Shown one piece after another: positions 1 through 7,469 of a stretch of DNA of 8,780 bases. The stretch's first letter is position 1. The number at the start of each line of letters is the position of its first letter. Source of the DNA: an uncultured Bacilli bacterium (GTDB taxonomy: Bacteria; Bacillota_I; Bacilli_A; RF39; UBA660); the NCBI GenBank assembly GCA_947628105.1, contig CANQYN010000043.1:1-8780 (forward strand). The letters run 5' to 3'. Below the pieces are notes generated by a model, which saw only the letters and a list, made by a program, of their open reading frames with translations, was not told the DNA's origin and did no database searches. A program made the translations under genes and the position numbers.

Positions 1-2096
1 TGGATACATTATATGCTGCTATTGAAGCGGGATGTGATGCCGTTTATTTAGGGGGAAAATCCTTTAGTGCTAGGAGTTTTGCAGGAAATTTTTCAAACGA
101 AGAAATAGTACAGGCGATTTCTTATTCTCATTTATATGGTGTAAAAGTATATGTAGCTGCCAATACTATTATTTATGAACAAGAAGTAACTGCCTTTTTA
201 GAATTTATTGATTTTGTTCATAAAAATAATGTGGACGCCGTAATTCTTCAGGATTTAGGAATGATTGATCTGGTTCATCAAATGTATCCTAAATTAGAAA
301 TTCATGCCTCTACTCAAATGCATATTCATAATTTAGAAGGAGTGAAATTATTAGAAGAATTAGGGGTTAAACGAGTAGTGTTAGCTCGTGAATTATCCAT
401 GGAAGAAATCGAATATATTCAAAAAAATACTCATGTTGAAATTGAAATTTTTATACATGGGGCTTTATGTGTCAGTTATTCAGGGCAATGTTTTATGAGC
501 TTTTTCAATGGGGGAAGAAGTGGGAATCGTGGTACTTGTAGTCAGTGTTGTAGAATGGCATATGACTTAATTGATTCAAAAGGAAATTTAGTAGAAAAAA
601 ATAAATATTTATTGAGCCCTAAAGACTTAAATTCTAGTAGTTTTCTCAATCGACTACTCCCTCTTAATATCGCTTCTTTTAAAATAGAAGGTAGAATGAA
701 AAGAAAGGAATATATCTACACAGTCGTTTCATTGTATCGAAAGGTAATAGACCGATATTTTGAAACGAAAAAATTAGAAATTGATCAACAAGATATCGAC
801 GAAATTAAAAAAATTTTTCATCGAGGATTTACAGTAGGATTTTTAAATCATGAAAAAGATAAAAATTGGATTCAATCTTATCGTCCTAATCATATGGGAA
901 TTGAAATTGGAAAAGTTGTAAAATATGAAAAAAATAAAGTAACAATTCAGTTACAAGAACCATTATTTATTCATGATGGAATTCGAATTGTCGGATCTGA
1001 AGATGTCGGATTTCAAGTAAATAAAATAATCAAGCAAAAAGGAAATATCATTGAGCTTCCTCTTTTAAAAAAAGTAGAAATAGGAAGCAAAGTAGTAAAG
1101 ACGACCGATTTTTTACAATTACAAAAAATTGATGAAAATCTTCAAGTAAGAAAGAGAAAAATAAAAATAACGGGGAAATTAATTGCTCGAATTGGAAGAC
1201 CATTATCATTTGAAATAAGGGATGAAAGTCACTGTGTAACAGCTGTTTTGGATACTGTCGTTCAAGCTAAAAATCAACCAGTAACAAAAGAAAAATTACA
1301 GCAAAATTTAAGCCGATTACAAGATACGGTATATGAATTAGAAAATCTTTTTTTCGATATGGATGATGATATATTTATCCCTATTCGTAAAATCAATGAA
1401 ATTAGAAGAAAAACTGTCGAAAAGTTAAATCAAAAAAGGCAGTATCAACTACCTTATCAAAGGAAAAATTATTGTAATAAAGTGACAGAATATCAGGATG
1501 AGATAGGGTTAAATATTATGATTCAAACGATGGAACAATATCGGAAATTATCTTCTAGTTATCGCCAGATTTATGTAGAAGATGAAAAATTGTATCTACA
1601 ACTTAAGAATGATAAAAGAGTTATTTTTCGAACACCGCGAGTAATTCATTCTTATCCTCCATATGAAGAAGTGTTATTGAGTGATTTAGGAAGCTTATAT
1701 CATTATCAAAAGGGATATAGTGATTTTCCTTTTCATGTAGTAAATTCATATACTGTTGCATTTCTTCATAATCATGGAATTAAAAGAGTAACGTTATCAT
1801 ATGAATTATCAGAAAAACAAACAAAATGTTTAATAGAAAATTATCAAAAAAGGTATCATAAGAAACCAAATTTAGAAAAAATCATTTCTTTTTATCCAGA
1901 AGTGATGATTTGTAAATATCATCTATTAAAAGATCATTCGTTAAAATCTGGGTATTTGCAAGATTACCATCATCATCGGTATCGTTTAAAAGAAAATGAA
2001 GACTATATGACAATTTATCTTGATAAAAAAATAGAAGTTCTTGATTTTGACAAATATTTTGACATGGGAATTACGAGGTTAAGAATTCATTTATAA
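1..2096 (+). CDS. U32 family protein with DUF3656-like region, RlhA-like RNA hydroxylase candidate (5' partial)
   Basis: The frame is open from base 3, so about 697 residues are visible and only the first dozen or so are off the left edge; the GTG at 231 is internal. The visible N-terminus (AAIEAGCDAVYLGGKSFSAR) is the classic start of the U32 TIM barrel. The family signature follows: HGALC with Cys156, then Cys163, then GTCSQCCR with Cys179, 182 and 183, and SFKIEGRMKRKEY near residue 225 (numbering from base 3). These cysteines match the Fe-S ligand cluster known in U32 proteins such as UbiU/UbiV. From about residue 439 a LQDTVYEL...FIPIRKINEIRR stretch matches the extra region of long U32 proteins (DUF3656), as in E. 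coli RlhA, which hydroxylates 23S rRNA C2501 without oxygen. The old label 'collagenase/peptidase' is probably wrong for this type. An rRNA or tRNA substrate is inferred from family and from the neighbouring dusB and lysS. Confidence 0.85.
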   Translation, partial: DTLYAAIEAGCDAVYLGGKSFSARSFAGNFSNEEIVQAISYSHLYGVKVYVAANTIIYEQEVTAFLEFIDFVHKNNVDAVILQDLGMIDLVHQMYPKLEIHASTQMHIHNLEGVKLLEELGVKRVVLARELSMEEIEYIQKNTHVEIEIFIHGALCVSYSGQCFMSFFNGGRSGNRGTCSQCCRMAYDLIDSKGNLVEKNKYLLSPKDLNSSSFLNRLLPLNIASFKIEGRMKRKEYIYTVVSLYRKVIDRYFETKKLEIDQQDIDEIKKIFHRGFTVGFLNHEKDKNWIQSYRPNHMGIEIGKVVKYEKNKVTIQLQEPLFIHDGIRIVGSEDVGFQVNKIIKQKGNIIELPLLKKVEIGSKVVKTTDFLQLQKIDENLQVRKRKIKITGKLIARIGRPLSFEIRDESHCVTAVLDTVVQAKNQPVTKEKLQQNLSRLQDTVYELENLFFDMDDDIFIPIRKINEIRRKTVEKLNQKRQYQLPYQRKNYCNKVTEYQDEIGLNIMIQTMEQYRKLSSSYRQIYVEDEKLYLQLKNDKRVIFRTPRVIHSYPPYEEVLLSDLGSLYHYQKGYSDFPFHVVNSYTVAFLHNHGIKRVTLSYELSEKQTKCLIENYQKRYHKKPNLEKIISFYPEVMICKYHLLKDHSLKSGYLQDYHHHRYRLKENEDYMTIYLDKKIEVLDFDKYFDMGITRLRIHL

Positions 2097-2101
2097 CTTT
2101 T

Positions 2102-2128
2102 AAAGTGCTTGTATAAAGCTCTTTTTTT
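2102..2128 (+). terminator. Weak hairpin terminator after the U32 gene
   Basis: AAAG (2102-2105) pairs with CTTT (2121-2124) and GCTT (2107-2110) with AAGC (2116-2119), with one T/T mismatch and a GTATA loop. A T-run (2122-2128) follows. The stem is short and AT-rich, so termination is probably incomplete. It overlaps the dusB promoter. Confidence 0.45.
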
Positions 2129-2137
2129 CTGTATAAT
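2109..2137 (+). promoter_or_regulatory. Probable sigma-A promoter of dusB
   Basis: A perfect TATAAT (2132-2137) lies 17 bases after TTGTAT (2109-2114), which keeps only the TTG of the -35 consensus. Transcription would start near 2144 and leave a leader of about 17 bases containing the ribosome site AAGGG (2150-2154), 6 bases before the ATG. Confidence 0.55.
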
Positions 2138-2160
2138 AAAACCGAAATGAAGGGATAACA

Positions 2161-3144
2161 ATGTGGAAAATTGGAAATGTTATCATCCCCAATAAAGTAG
2201 TGCTTGCGCCTATGGCGGGAGTTTGTAATCATGCTTATCGAAAGATTATAAAAGAAATGGGATGTGGATTAATTTATTGTGAAATGGTATCAGATAAAGC
2301 AATCGAATATAAAAATAAAAAAACGTTAGATATGCTTTATATGACAGAGGAAGAAAGACCAATTGTCCAACAAATATTTGGAAGTGATAAGTCTTCTTTT
2401 GTTTTAGCGGCACAGTATATCGAAAAAACAATGAAACCAGATATCATCGATATTAATATGGGGTGTCCTGTCCCTAAAGTTGCTTTACGAGCGCAAGCAG
2501 GAAGTGCTCTTTTAAAAGATGTTGATAAAATTTATGATATTGTTTCAGCGGTTGTTCAAAGTGTTCATGTTCCTGTTACAGTAAAGATACGAAGCGGATG
2601 GGATAATAAAAGCATCAATGCTGTTTTAGTAGCGAAAACAATCGAAAAAGCAGGAGCTTCTGCTATTGCGGTTCATCCGCGAACAAGAAGCCAAGGATAT
2701 CGAGGAAAATCAGATTGGAATGTGATAAGACAGGTAAAAGAAAGTGTATCTATCCCTGTTATTGGGAATGGGGATATCACTTCTTGTTTCGAAGCTAAGA
2801 AAATGATTGATGAAACAGGGTGTGATGCTGTTATGATTGGGAGAGCCGCATTAGGAAATCCTTGGATTATTAAAGAAACAGTAGATTATCTGGAAAAGGG
2901 AATCATTCCAAAAGAAGTTGTTCCAGAGGAAAGATTGCGGATGATATTAAAGCATTTATCTTATTTAAAAAACTTGAAAAATGAACGAGTTGCTTTACTT
3001 GAGATGAGAAGTCATATCGCTTGGTATTTAAAAGGGGTTCCTCATAGTACAGAACTTAAAAAAGAAGTATTTAAAATAAAAGATATAGAAACGTTAAAAC
3101 AGACAATCGAAAAATTTATGGAACAAAAAATTTATGAAAAGTAA
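2161..3144 (+). CDS. dusB: tRNA-dihydrouridine synthase, DusB type
   Basis: This cytosolic FMN enzyme reduces specific uridines in the tRNA D-loop to dihydrouridine with NAD(P)H. The 327-residue protein has the full family layout. The start of the FMN barrel is APMAGVCNHAYRK (16-28). The catalytic cysteine is Cys102 in DINMGCPVPK. FMN/phosphate contacts are Lys142 in VKIRSGWD, His172 in VHPRTRSQGYRG, IGNGDI (201-206) and MIGRAALGNPW (225-235). The helical tRNA-binding C-terminal domain carries RSHIAWYLKG (283-292). The length is typical and nothing is missing. The ATG is fixed by AAGGG six bases upstream, and no earlier in-frame start fits. Its place just before lysS matches the dusB-lysS order known in Bacillota such as B. 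subtilis. A separate promoter lies before each of the two genes, so they may be transcribed separately or by read-through. Confidence 0.95.
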   Translation: MWKIGNVIIPNKVVLAPMAGVCNHAYRKIIKEMGCGLIYCEMVSDKAIEYKNKKTLDMLYMTEEERPIVQQIFGSDKSSFVLAAQYIEKTMKPDIIDINMGCPVPKVALRAQAGSALLKDVDKIYDIVSAVVQSVHVPVTVKIRSGWDNKSINAVLVAKTIEKAGASAIAVHPRTRSQGYRGKSDWNVIRQVKESVSIPVIGNGDITSCFEAKKMIDETGCDAVMIGRAALGNPWIIKETVDYLEKGIIPKEVVPEERLRMILKHLSYLKNLKNERVALLEMRSHIAWYLKGVPHSTELKKEVFKIKDIETLKQTIEKFMEQKIYEK

Positions 3145-3154
3145 TTTTTGAAAT

Positions 3155-3179
3155 ATTACTAGTCATAAATAGTATTTTT
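3155..3179 (+). terminator. Possible weak terminator hairpin after dusB
   Basis: TACTA (3157-3161) can pair with TAGTA (3170-3174) across an eight-base loop, and five Ts follow (3175-3179). With only five A/T-rich pairs and no further stem it could be chance, or it could overlap the lysS promoter. Read-through from dusB into lysS is therefore plausible. Confidence 0.2.
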
Positions 3180-3189
3180 ATGATAATAT
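3160..3189 (+). promoter_or_regulatory. Probable extended -10 promoter of lysS
   Basis: TGATAATAT at 3181-3189 reads as a TGn-extended -10 (TAATAT, 3184-3189). A partial -35, TAGTCA (3160-3165), lies 18 bases upstream. The predicted leader is about 33 bases and ends in a strong ribosome site, AGAGGTG (3217-3223), five bases before the ATG. The leader is too short to hold a T-box. The same nine bases form the -10 region of the HU promoter at 8615-8623. Confidence 0.45.
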
Positions 3190-3228
3190 AGAATAAGGAA
3201 AAAACGAAGTGCCAAAAGAGGTGAAGGA

Positions 3229-4713
3229 ATGAGAGAATTTACAGAACAAGAATTAGTAAGAAGAGAAAAGGCAGAAAAAATCAAAGAAATGGGAATAGAT
3301 CCTTTTGGTCATAAATTTGAAAGAACTGCTTTTGCTAAAGAAATAAAAGATAAATACGCAGAAGTATCACATGATGAATTTGAAAAGATGAACGATACTG
3401 CTACTGTAGTTGGTAGAATCATGTTTATTAGAAAAATGGGAAAAGCTTCTTTCTTTTCTATCAAAGATAAAACTGGTCCTATTCAAATATATATATCTAT
3501 TAACGATGTAGGGGAAGATTCTTACACTTTATTTAAGACTGCCGATATCGGTGATATAGTTGGCGTTCATGGAAAAATAATGAAAACTCAAACGGGAGAA
3601 GTCACGATTAAGTGTTTAGAGTATACCCATTTAGTGAAGGCATTAAAACCACTGCCTGAAAAATTCCATGGGCTTACTGATATTGAAGAAAGATATAGAA
3701 GACGTTATGTTGATTTAATTATGAATGACGATTCTAAAAATGTGGCTTTTTTAAGGCCTAAAATAATTAGATGTATTCAAAATTATATGGATCATCAAGG
3801 TTTTACAGAAGTAGAAACTCCTATATTGTCGACGTTACTTACAGGGGCTAGTGCTAGACCATTTATCACTCATCATAATACTCAAGATTTAGATATGTAT
3901 TTACGTATTGCTTTAGAATTACCATTAAAAAGATTATTAGTAGGTGGTATGGAAGCCGTATATGAAATCGGTAGAGTATTTCGAAATGAAGGAATGGATA
4001 CGAAACATAATCCAGAATTTACTTTGATGGAAGCCTATCTTGCTTATAGTGATTTAGAAGGTATGATGAACCTTACAGAAGAAATGTTTCAAACGATTGC
4101 TAAAGAAGTATTTGGTAAGATGGAATATAAATTTGGAGGATATGATATTAACTTAGAAGGTCCTTGGAAAAGAGTTAGTATGATAGATGCCATAAAAGAA
4201 CAAACAGGAATTGATTTTAAAAAAGAAATGACTGTTCAAGAAGCTTTAAAATTAGCGGAAGAACATCATATTGAAGTACAAGAACACGAAAAAACGGTTG
4301 GACATATTATCAATTTATTTTTTGAAAAATATGTTGAAGAAACTTTAATTCAACCAACATTCTTGTATGGACATCCTATTGAAATTTCTCCTCTTACTAA
4401 GAAAAATCCTGAAGATGGTAGATTCGTCGATAGATTTGAACTATTTATCGCAGGAAAAGAATTTGCTAATGCTTATACGGAATTAAATGATCCTATCGAT
4501 CAATTAGAAAGATTTGAAGAACAATTAAAAGAAAAAGATCTTGGTAATGAAGAAGCAAATGATATCGATATGGATTTTATAGAAGCTTTAGAATATGGTA
4601 TGCCACCGGCTGGAGGAATAGGATATGGGATTGATAGATTGTGTATGTTATTTTTAGAACAGGAATCTATTCGAGATGTTTTATTATTTCCAACGATGAA
4701 GGAAAAGAAATGA
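3229..4713 (+). CDS. lysS: Lysyl-tRNA synthetase, class II
   Basis: Joins lysine to tRNA-Lys in the cytosol using ATP. The 494-residue length is normal for bacterial LysRS. Residues about 58-135 form the N-terminal OB-fold that reads the anticodon (VVGRIMFIRKMGKASFFSI). The class II core follows: motif 1 around 176-199 (RPKIIRCIQNYMDHQGFTEVETP), motif 2 at 246-270 (YEIGRVFRNEGMDTKHNPEF and following) and motif 3 at 462-475 (GGIGYGIDRLCMLF). The lysine-pocket region GHPIEISPLTKKN (381-393) and ELFIAGKEFANAYTELNDP (404-422) are intact. The gene starts at ATG 3229 behind a strong AGAGGTG site. Its TGA stop overlaps the ATG of the phosphatase gene, so it heads a coupled unit with the three genes after it. 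It appears fully functional. Confidence 0.97.
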   Translation: MREFTEQELVRREKAEKIKEMGIDPFGHKFERTAFAKEIKDKYAEVSHDEFEKMNDTATVVGRIMFIRKMGKASFFSIKDKTGPIQIYISINDVGEDSYTLFKTADIGDIVGVHGKIMKTQTGEVTIKCLEYTHLVKALKPLPEKFHGLTDIEERYRRRYVDLIMNDDSKNVAFLRPKIIRCIQNYMDHQGFTEVETPILSTLLTGASARPFITHHNTQDLDMYLRIALELPLKRLLVGGMEAVYEIGRVFRNEGMDTKHNPEFTLMEAYLAYSDLEGMMNLTEEMFQTIAKEVFGKMEYKFGGYDINLEGPWKRVSMIDAIKEQTGIDFKKEMTVQEALKLAEEHHIEVQEHEKTVGHIINLFFEKYVEETLIQPTFLYGHPIEISPLTKKNPEDGRFVDRFELFIAGKEFANAYTELNDPIDQLERFEEQLKEKDLGNEEANDIDMDFIEALEYGMPPAGGIGYGIDRLCMLFLEQESIRDVLLFPTMKEKK

Positions 4714-5243
4714 AAATATATGTTATGCGACATGGGGAAACCGAGCAAAATGTCAAAAAAGTAGTTCAAGGTATTACTGATTCTGAACTTACGGAAGACG
4801 GAATTAAACAAATTGAAAAAATGAGAGGAATCATTTCCGAAAAAAAGATTACTCGAATTATTTCTTCCCCTTTGAAAAGAGCTTATCGGACAGCTGAAAT
4901 TATTTCGAATGGACTTCTTCCTATTAATAAAGATGACCGTTTGATAGAACGGGATTGGGGACTTATGGAACAGGTTCCTATCTGTCAAGTAGATCGTATT
5001 CGATGTTGGAATTATTATTTAAATATCAAAGAAAATTCTATTGAACCAATTCAAGATTTTATGGAACGAATTCGTGAATTTCTTTGGGAAATAAAAATGA
5101 AATATCAAGATGAGAATATATTAATCGTATCTCATAGTGCTGTTAGTCGAGCAATTTATTATTATATTAATGGAATTCCCGAAGATGGGGATATGACAAA
5201 AGTAGAGATATCAAATTTAGAAATCAAAGAATATCAAATATAG
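4710..5243 (+). CDS. Histidine phosphatase superfamily protein (phosphoglycerate mutase-like)
   Basis: A 177-residue cytosolic protein of the histidine phosphatase superfamily; its substrate cannot be read from the sequence. The RHG motif is at the N-terminus (YVMRHGET, with Arg7 and the phospho-accepting His8). SSPLKRAYRTAE gives the second arginine, Arg57. LIERDWG gives the probable acid Glu80, and IVSHSAVSRA gives the second histidine, His142. All four catalytic positions are present, so it should be active. It is short for a glycolytic mutase, with little between Glu80 and His142, which favours a broad or small-molecule phosphatase. The start at 4710 is chosen because the protein then begins six residues before RHG, as usual, and AAGGA (4699-4703) lies six bases upstream. 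An in-frame ATG at 4641 would add 23 residues encoded inside lysS. The ATGA overlap with lysS implies translational coupling. Confidence 0.88.
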   Translation: MKIYVMRHGETEQNVKKVVQGITDSELTEDGIKQIEKMRGIISEKKITRIISSPLKRAYRTAEIISNGLLPINKDDRLIERDWGLMEQVPICQVDRIRCWNYYLNIKENSIEPIQDFMERIREFLWEIKMKYQDENILIVSHSAVSRAIYYYINGIPEDGDMTKVEISNLEIKEYQI

Positions 5244-5258
5244 AAAGAGGATGAATAT

Positions 5259-6455
5259 ATGAAAATATTATCAGTAAATGCAGGAAGCTCTTCTTTGAAA
5301 TTTACTGCATTTGAAATGCCAGAAGAGAAAGTGTTAATGTCGGGGTACTTTGAAAAAATTGGACTTTCTGATAGCTTTTATACCTTAAAATATAATGGAG
5401 AAAAAATCAAAAAAGAAGTGCTTATTCAAAATCATGAAGAAGCTGCTCAATTAGTTATCGATGAATTATTAGAAAATCATATCGTAACATCATTAGATGA
5501 AATTAAAGGAGTTGGACATCGCGTTGTTCATGGGGGGGATCAATATGCTGATTCAGTAGTAATTGATGATGATGTAGTAAAGACTATTTCCGATCTATCT
5601 CCTTTAGCGCCTCTTCATAATCCCGCTAATTTAATTGGAATCAATGCCATGAGAAAGGCTATCGGAAATGCGGTTCATGTAGCGGTATTTGATACAGCTT
5701 TTCATCAAACAATGCCAAAAGAAAATTATATTTATTCTGTTCCTTATTCTTGGTATCGCGATTATAAAGTAAGAAGATATGGATTTCATGGAACAAGTCA
5801 TAAATACATTACGAATGTAATGCAAGAAAAGTTAGGAAAAAAAGAAGTCAATTTAATTATTTGTCACATCGGTAGTGGAGGCAGTTTATCAGCTGTTAAA
5901 GAAGGAAAAAGTATCAATACGACGATGGGATTTTCTCCTAATGCTGGAATTACGATGGGAACTCGTTGTGGTGATATCGATTATGCTATTATTCCTTATA
6001 TTATGAAAGAAACGGGAATGAGTATTGATCAAATAGATCATATTTTAAATAAAGAAAGTGGCCTTTTAGGAATTAGTGAAAAATGTAGTGATTGTAGAGA
6101 TATTGAAAAGTTAGAAGCAGAAGGGGATGAAAATGCCACTTTAGCAAATCATATTTATATTCAAAAAATTGTAAATTATATTGCCCAATATTATGTTGAG
6201 TTAGAAGGAAAAGTAGATGCGATTGTCATGACAGCCGGAACAGGAGAAAATGGTCGTGAATTTAGAGCGATTGTCTTAAGGAAACTAGCTTGTTTAGGAA
6301 TTCGTTTGAATGAACAAGAAAATAACGAAATTGCAAGTTATCTTGATAAAAAAGAAGGAAAAATTACGTCAGATGATTCTCAGGTAGCGGTATATGTTAT
6401 TCCTACTGATGAAGAAGTTATGATAGCGAAAGATACCTTTGAATTTATTAAATAG
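5259..6455 (+). CDS. ackA: Acetate kinase
   Basis: Cytosolic enzyme that interconverts acetyl phosphate + ADP and acetate + ATP, an ATP-yielding step of fermentation. The 398-residue protein has the ASKHA-fold pattern from end to end: VNAGSSSLKF with Asn7, GHRVVHGG with Arg88, FDTAFHQTMP with catalytic Asp145, YGFHGTSH with His177, ICHIGSGGS (201-209), MGFSPNAGITMGTRCGDID (223-241) with Arg236, TAGTGENG (325-332) and the terminal VIPTDEEVMIA with Glu385. These correspond to the known active-site residues of acetate kinases (Asn7, Arg91, Asp148, His180, Arg241 and Glu384 in Methanosarcina). Minor departures are NAG where LEG is common and TAGTGEN for TAGIGEN. AGAGG (5246-5250) sits eight bases before the ATG, and only 15 bases separate it from the phosphatase gene. 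No phosphotransacetylase gene is in the window. A run of seven Gs (5532-5538) encodes part of VHGGD. Confidence 0.97.
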   Translation: MKILSVNAGSSSLKFTAFEMPEEKVLMSGYFEKIGLSDSFYTLKYNGEKIKKEVLIQNHEEAAQLVIDELLENHIVTSLDEIKGVGHRVVHGGDQYADSVVIDDDVVKTISDLSPLAPLHNPANLIGINAMRKAIGNAVHVAVFDTAFHQTMPKENYIYSVPYSWYRDYKVRRYGFHGTSHKYITNVMQEKLGKKEVNLIICHIGSGGSLSAVKEGKSINTTMGFSPNAGITMGTRCGDIDYAIIPYIMKETGMSIDQIDHILNKESGLLGISEKCSDCRDIEKLEAEGDENATLANHIYIQKIVNYIAQYYVELEGKVDAIVMTAGTGENGREFRAIVLRKLACLGIRLNEQENNEIASYLDKKEGKITSDDSQVAVYVIPTDEEVMIAKDTFEFIK

Positions 6456-6469
6456 GAAGATGTGATGAA

Positions 6470-7429
6470 ATGATGCATGCTATCTATAGAAAAATATTTA
6501 ATGCCATAAAAAAATACGATAAAATCGTAATTGCCCGTCATATTGGAGCGGATCCCGACGCTTTAGGAAGTTCTATTGGACTAAAAGAGATTATTCAAGA
6601 AACTTTTCCTAATAAAACTGTATACGTTGTTGGAACACCCGCCGCCAAATTTAAATATTTGGGAATGTTAGATAAAATAACAGAGGAAATGTATGAAGAT
6701 TCTCTTTTGATTGTAACGGATACGCCTGATCAAAAAAGAGTTGATGGAGTTGATGTCGATCGTTTTTCTTATCGTATTAAAATTGATCATCATCCTTTTA
6801 TCGAAAAATTTTGTGAGATTGAGTGGATCGATGATAGTGCTAGCAGTGCTTCTCAAATGATTATTGAATTATGTTATAATACAAAATTCAAAATGCCTAA
6901 AGAAGCTGCGGAAAAACTTTATATTGGTCTAGTAGCGGATACTGATCGGTTCTTATTTTCTTATACTACTTCGAAAACATTTTCTTTAGTTTCTCATTTA
7001 ATAAAAGATACAAAATTAGATTTTTTCAAATTATATACTAATTTATATATGAGACCTTTTAAGGAAATGAAATTTGAAGGATATATAGCTAATAATTTAG
7101 AAGTGACAGAGCATGGATTCGCTTATATTAAATTAAGTGATGAAATCCTTCATAAATATGATGTAGATGCCGCAACGGCAGGGAATATGGTCAATAATTT
7201 TAATTATATTGAAAATGTCTATGCTTGGGCAGTCTTTTCTGATGATAAGGCGAACCATAATATTAGAGGATCGATTCGTTCCAGAGGACCAATCATTAAT
7301 GAAGTCGCTTCTCGACATAACGGAGGGGGGCATAAGTGTGCCAGTGGGGTACGTTTGAAAAACTTTGATGAAGTAGATATCTTAGTAAAAGAACTAGATT
7401 TAGAATGTAAAAAATATCAGGAACAGTAA
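6470..7429 (+). CDS. nrnA: DHH/DHHA1 phosphoesterase, NrnA-like oligoribonuclease/pAp phosphatase
   Basis: Probably degrades very short RNAs (nanoRNA) and dephosphorylates pAp in the cytosol, as B. subtilis NrnA does. The length, 319 residues, fits. The DHH domain shows motif I RHIGADPDALGS (His24, Asp28, Asp30), motif II TDTPDQKR (Asp84), motif III IDHHP (Asp106-His107-His108) and motif IV VADTDRF (Asp157). Together these give the two-manganese centre. The C-terminal DHHA1 domain has the substrate loop IRSRGPIINEVASRHNGGGH (269-288). Two small variants stand out: Ala for the usual Pro in motif I, and ADTDRF where TDTGxF is common. The start is ATG 6470 or the adjacent ATG 6473; AGGA (6454-6457) overlaps the ackA stop upstream. 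It is the last gene before a strong terminator and most likely shares the lysS-phosphatase-ackA transcript. The exact substrate is inferred from family. Confidence 0.88.
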   Translation: MMHAIYRKIFNAIKKYDKIVIARHIGADPDALGSSIGLKEIIQETFPNKTVYVVGTPAAKFKYLGMLDKITEEMYEDSLLIVTDTPDQKRVDGVDVDRFSYRIKIDHHPFIEKFCEIEWIDDSASSASQMIIELCYNTKFKMPKEAAEKLYIGLVADTDRFLFSYTTSKTFSLVSHLIKDTKLDFFKLYTNLYMRPFKEMKFEGYIANNLEVTEHGFAYIKLSDEILHKYDVDAATAGNMVNNFNYIENVYAWAVFSDDKANHNIRGSIRSRGPIINEVASRHNGGGHKCASGVRLKNFDEVDILVKELDLECKKYQEQ

Positions 7430-7433
7430 CATT

Positions 7434-7465
7434 AATTTCATAGAAAAAATTCTATGAAATTTTTT
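7434..7465 (+). terminator. Strong Rho-independent terminator closing the lysS-nrnA unit
   Basis: A 12-pair perfect stem, 7434-7445 with 7450-7461, has a four-A loop and ends in a T-run through 7465. It begins five bases after the nrnA stop. The convergent membrane-protein gene ends at 7470, so the same hairpin would also form on that strand's transcript. There it lacks a following U-run, so it works best for the plus strand. Confidence 0.85.
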
Positions 7466-7469
7466 GACC

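Noticed and set aside
231..233. GTG as the start of the U32 gene
   Set aside because: Clear U32 N-terminal sequence continues upstream in the same frame to the window edge.
3145..3228. T-box riboswitch before lysS
   Set aside because: The gap is only 84 bases, with no room for stem I and the antiterminator, and no T-box consensus is seen.
4641..4709. Upstream ATG giving a 23-residue longer phosphatase
   Set aside because: The extra residues are encoded by the lysS C-terminus in another frame, and the family starts just before RHG; ATG 4710 has a good ribosome site.
4500..4988. 162-codon open frame on the minus strand across the lysS/phosphatase junction
   Set aside because: It is antisense to two well-supported genes, rich in Asn/Ser/Phe as expected of a shadow of AT-rich coding DNA, with no ribosome site or family motif seen.
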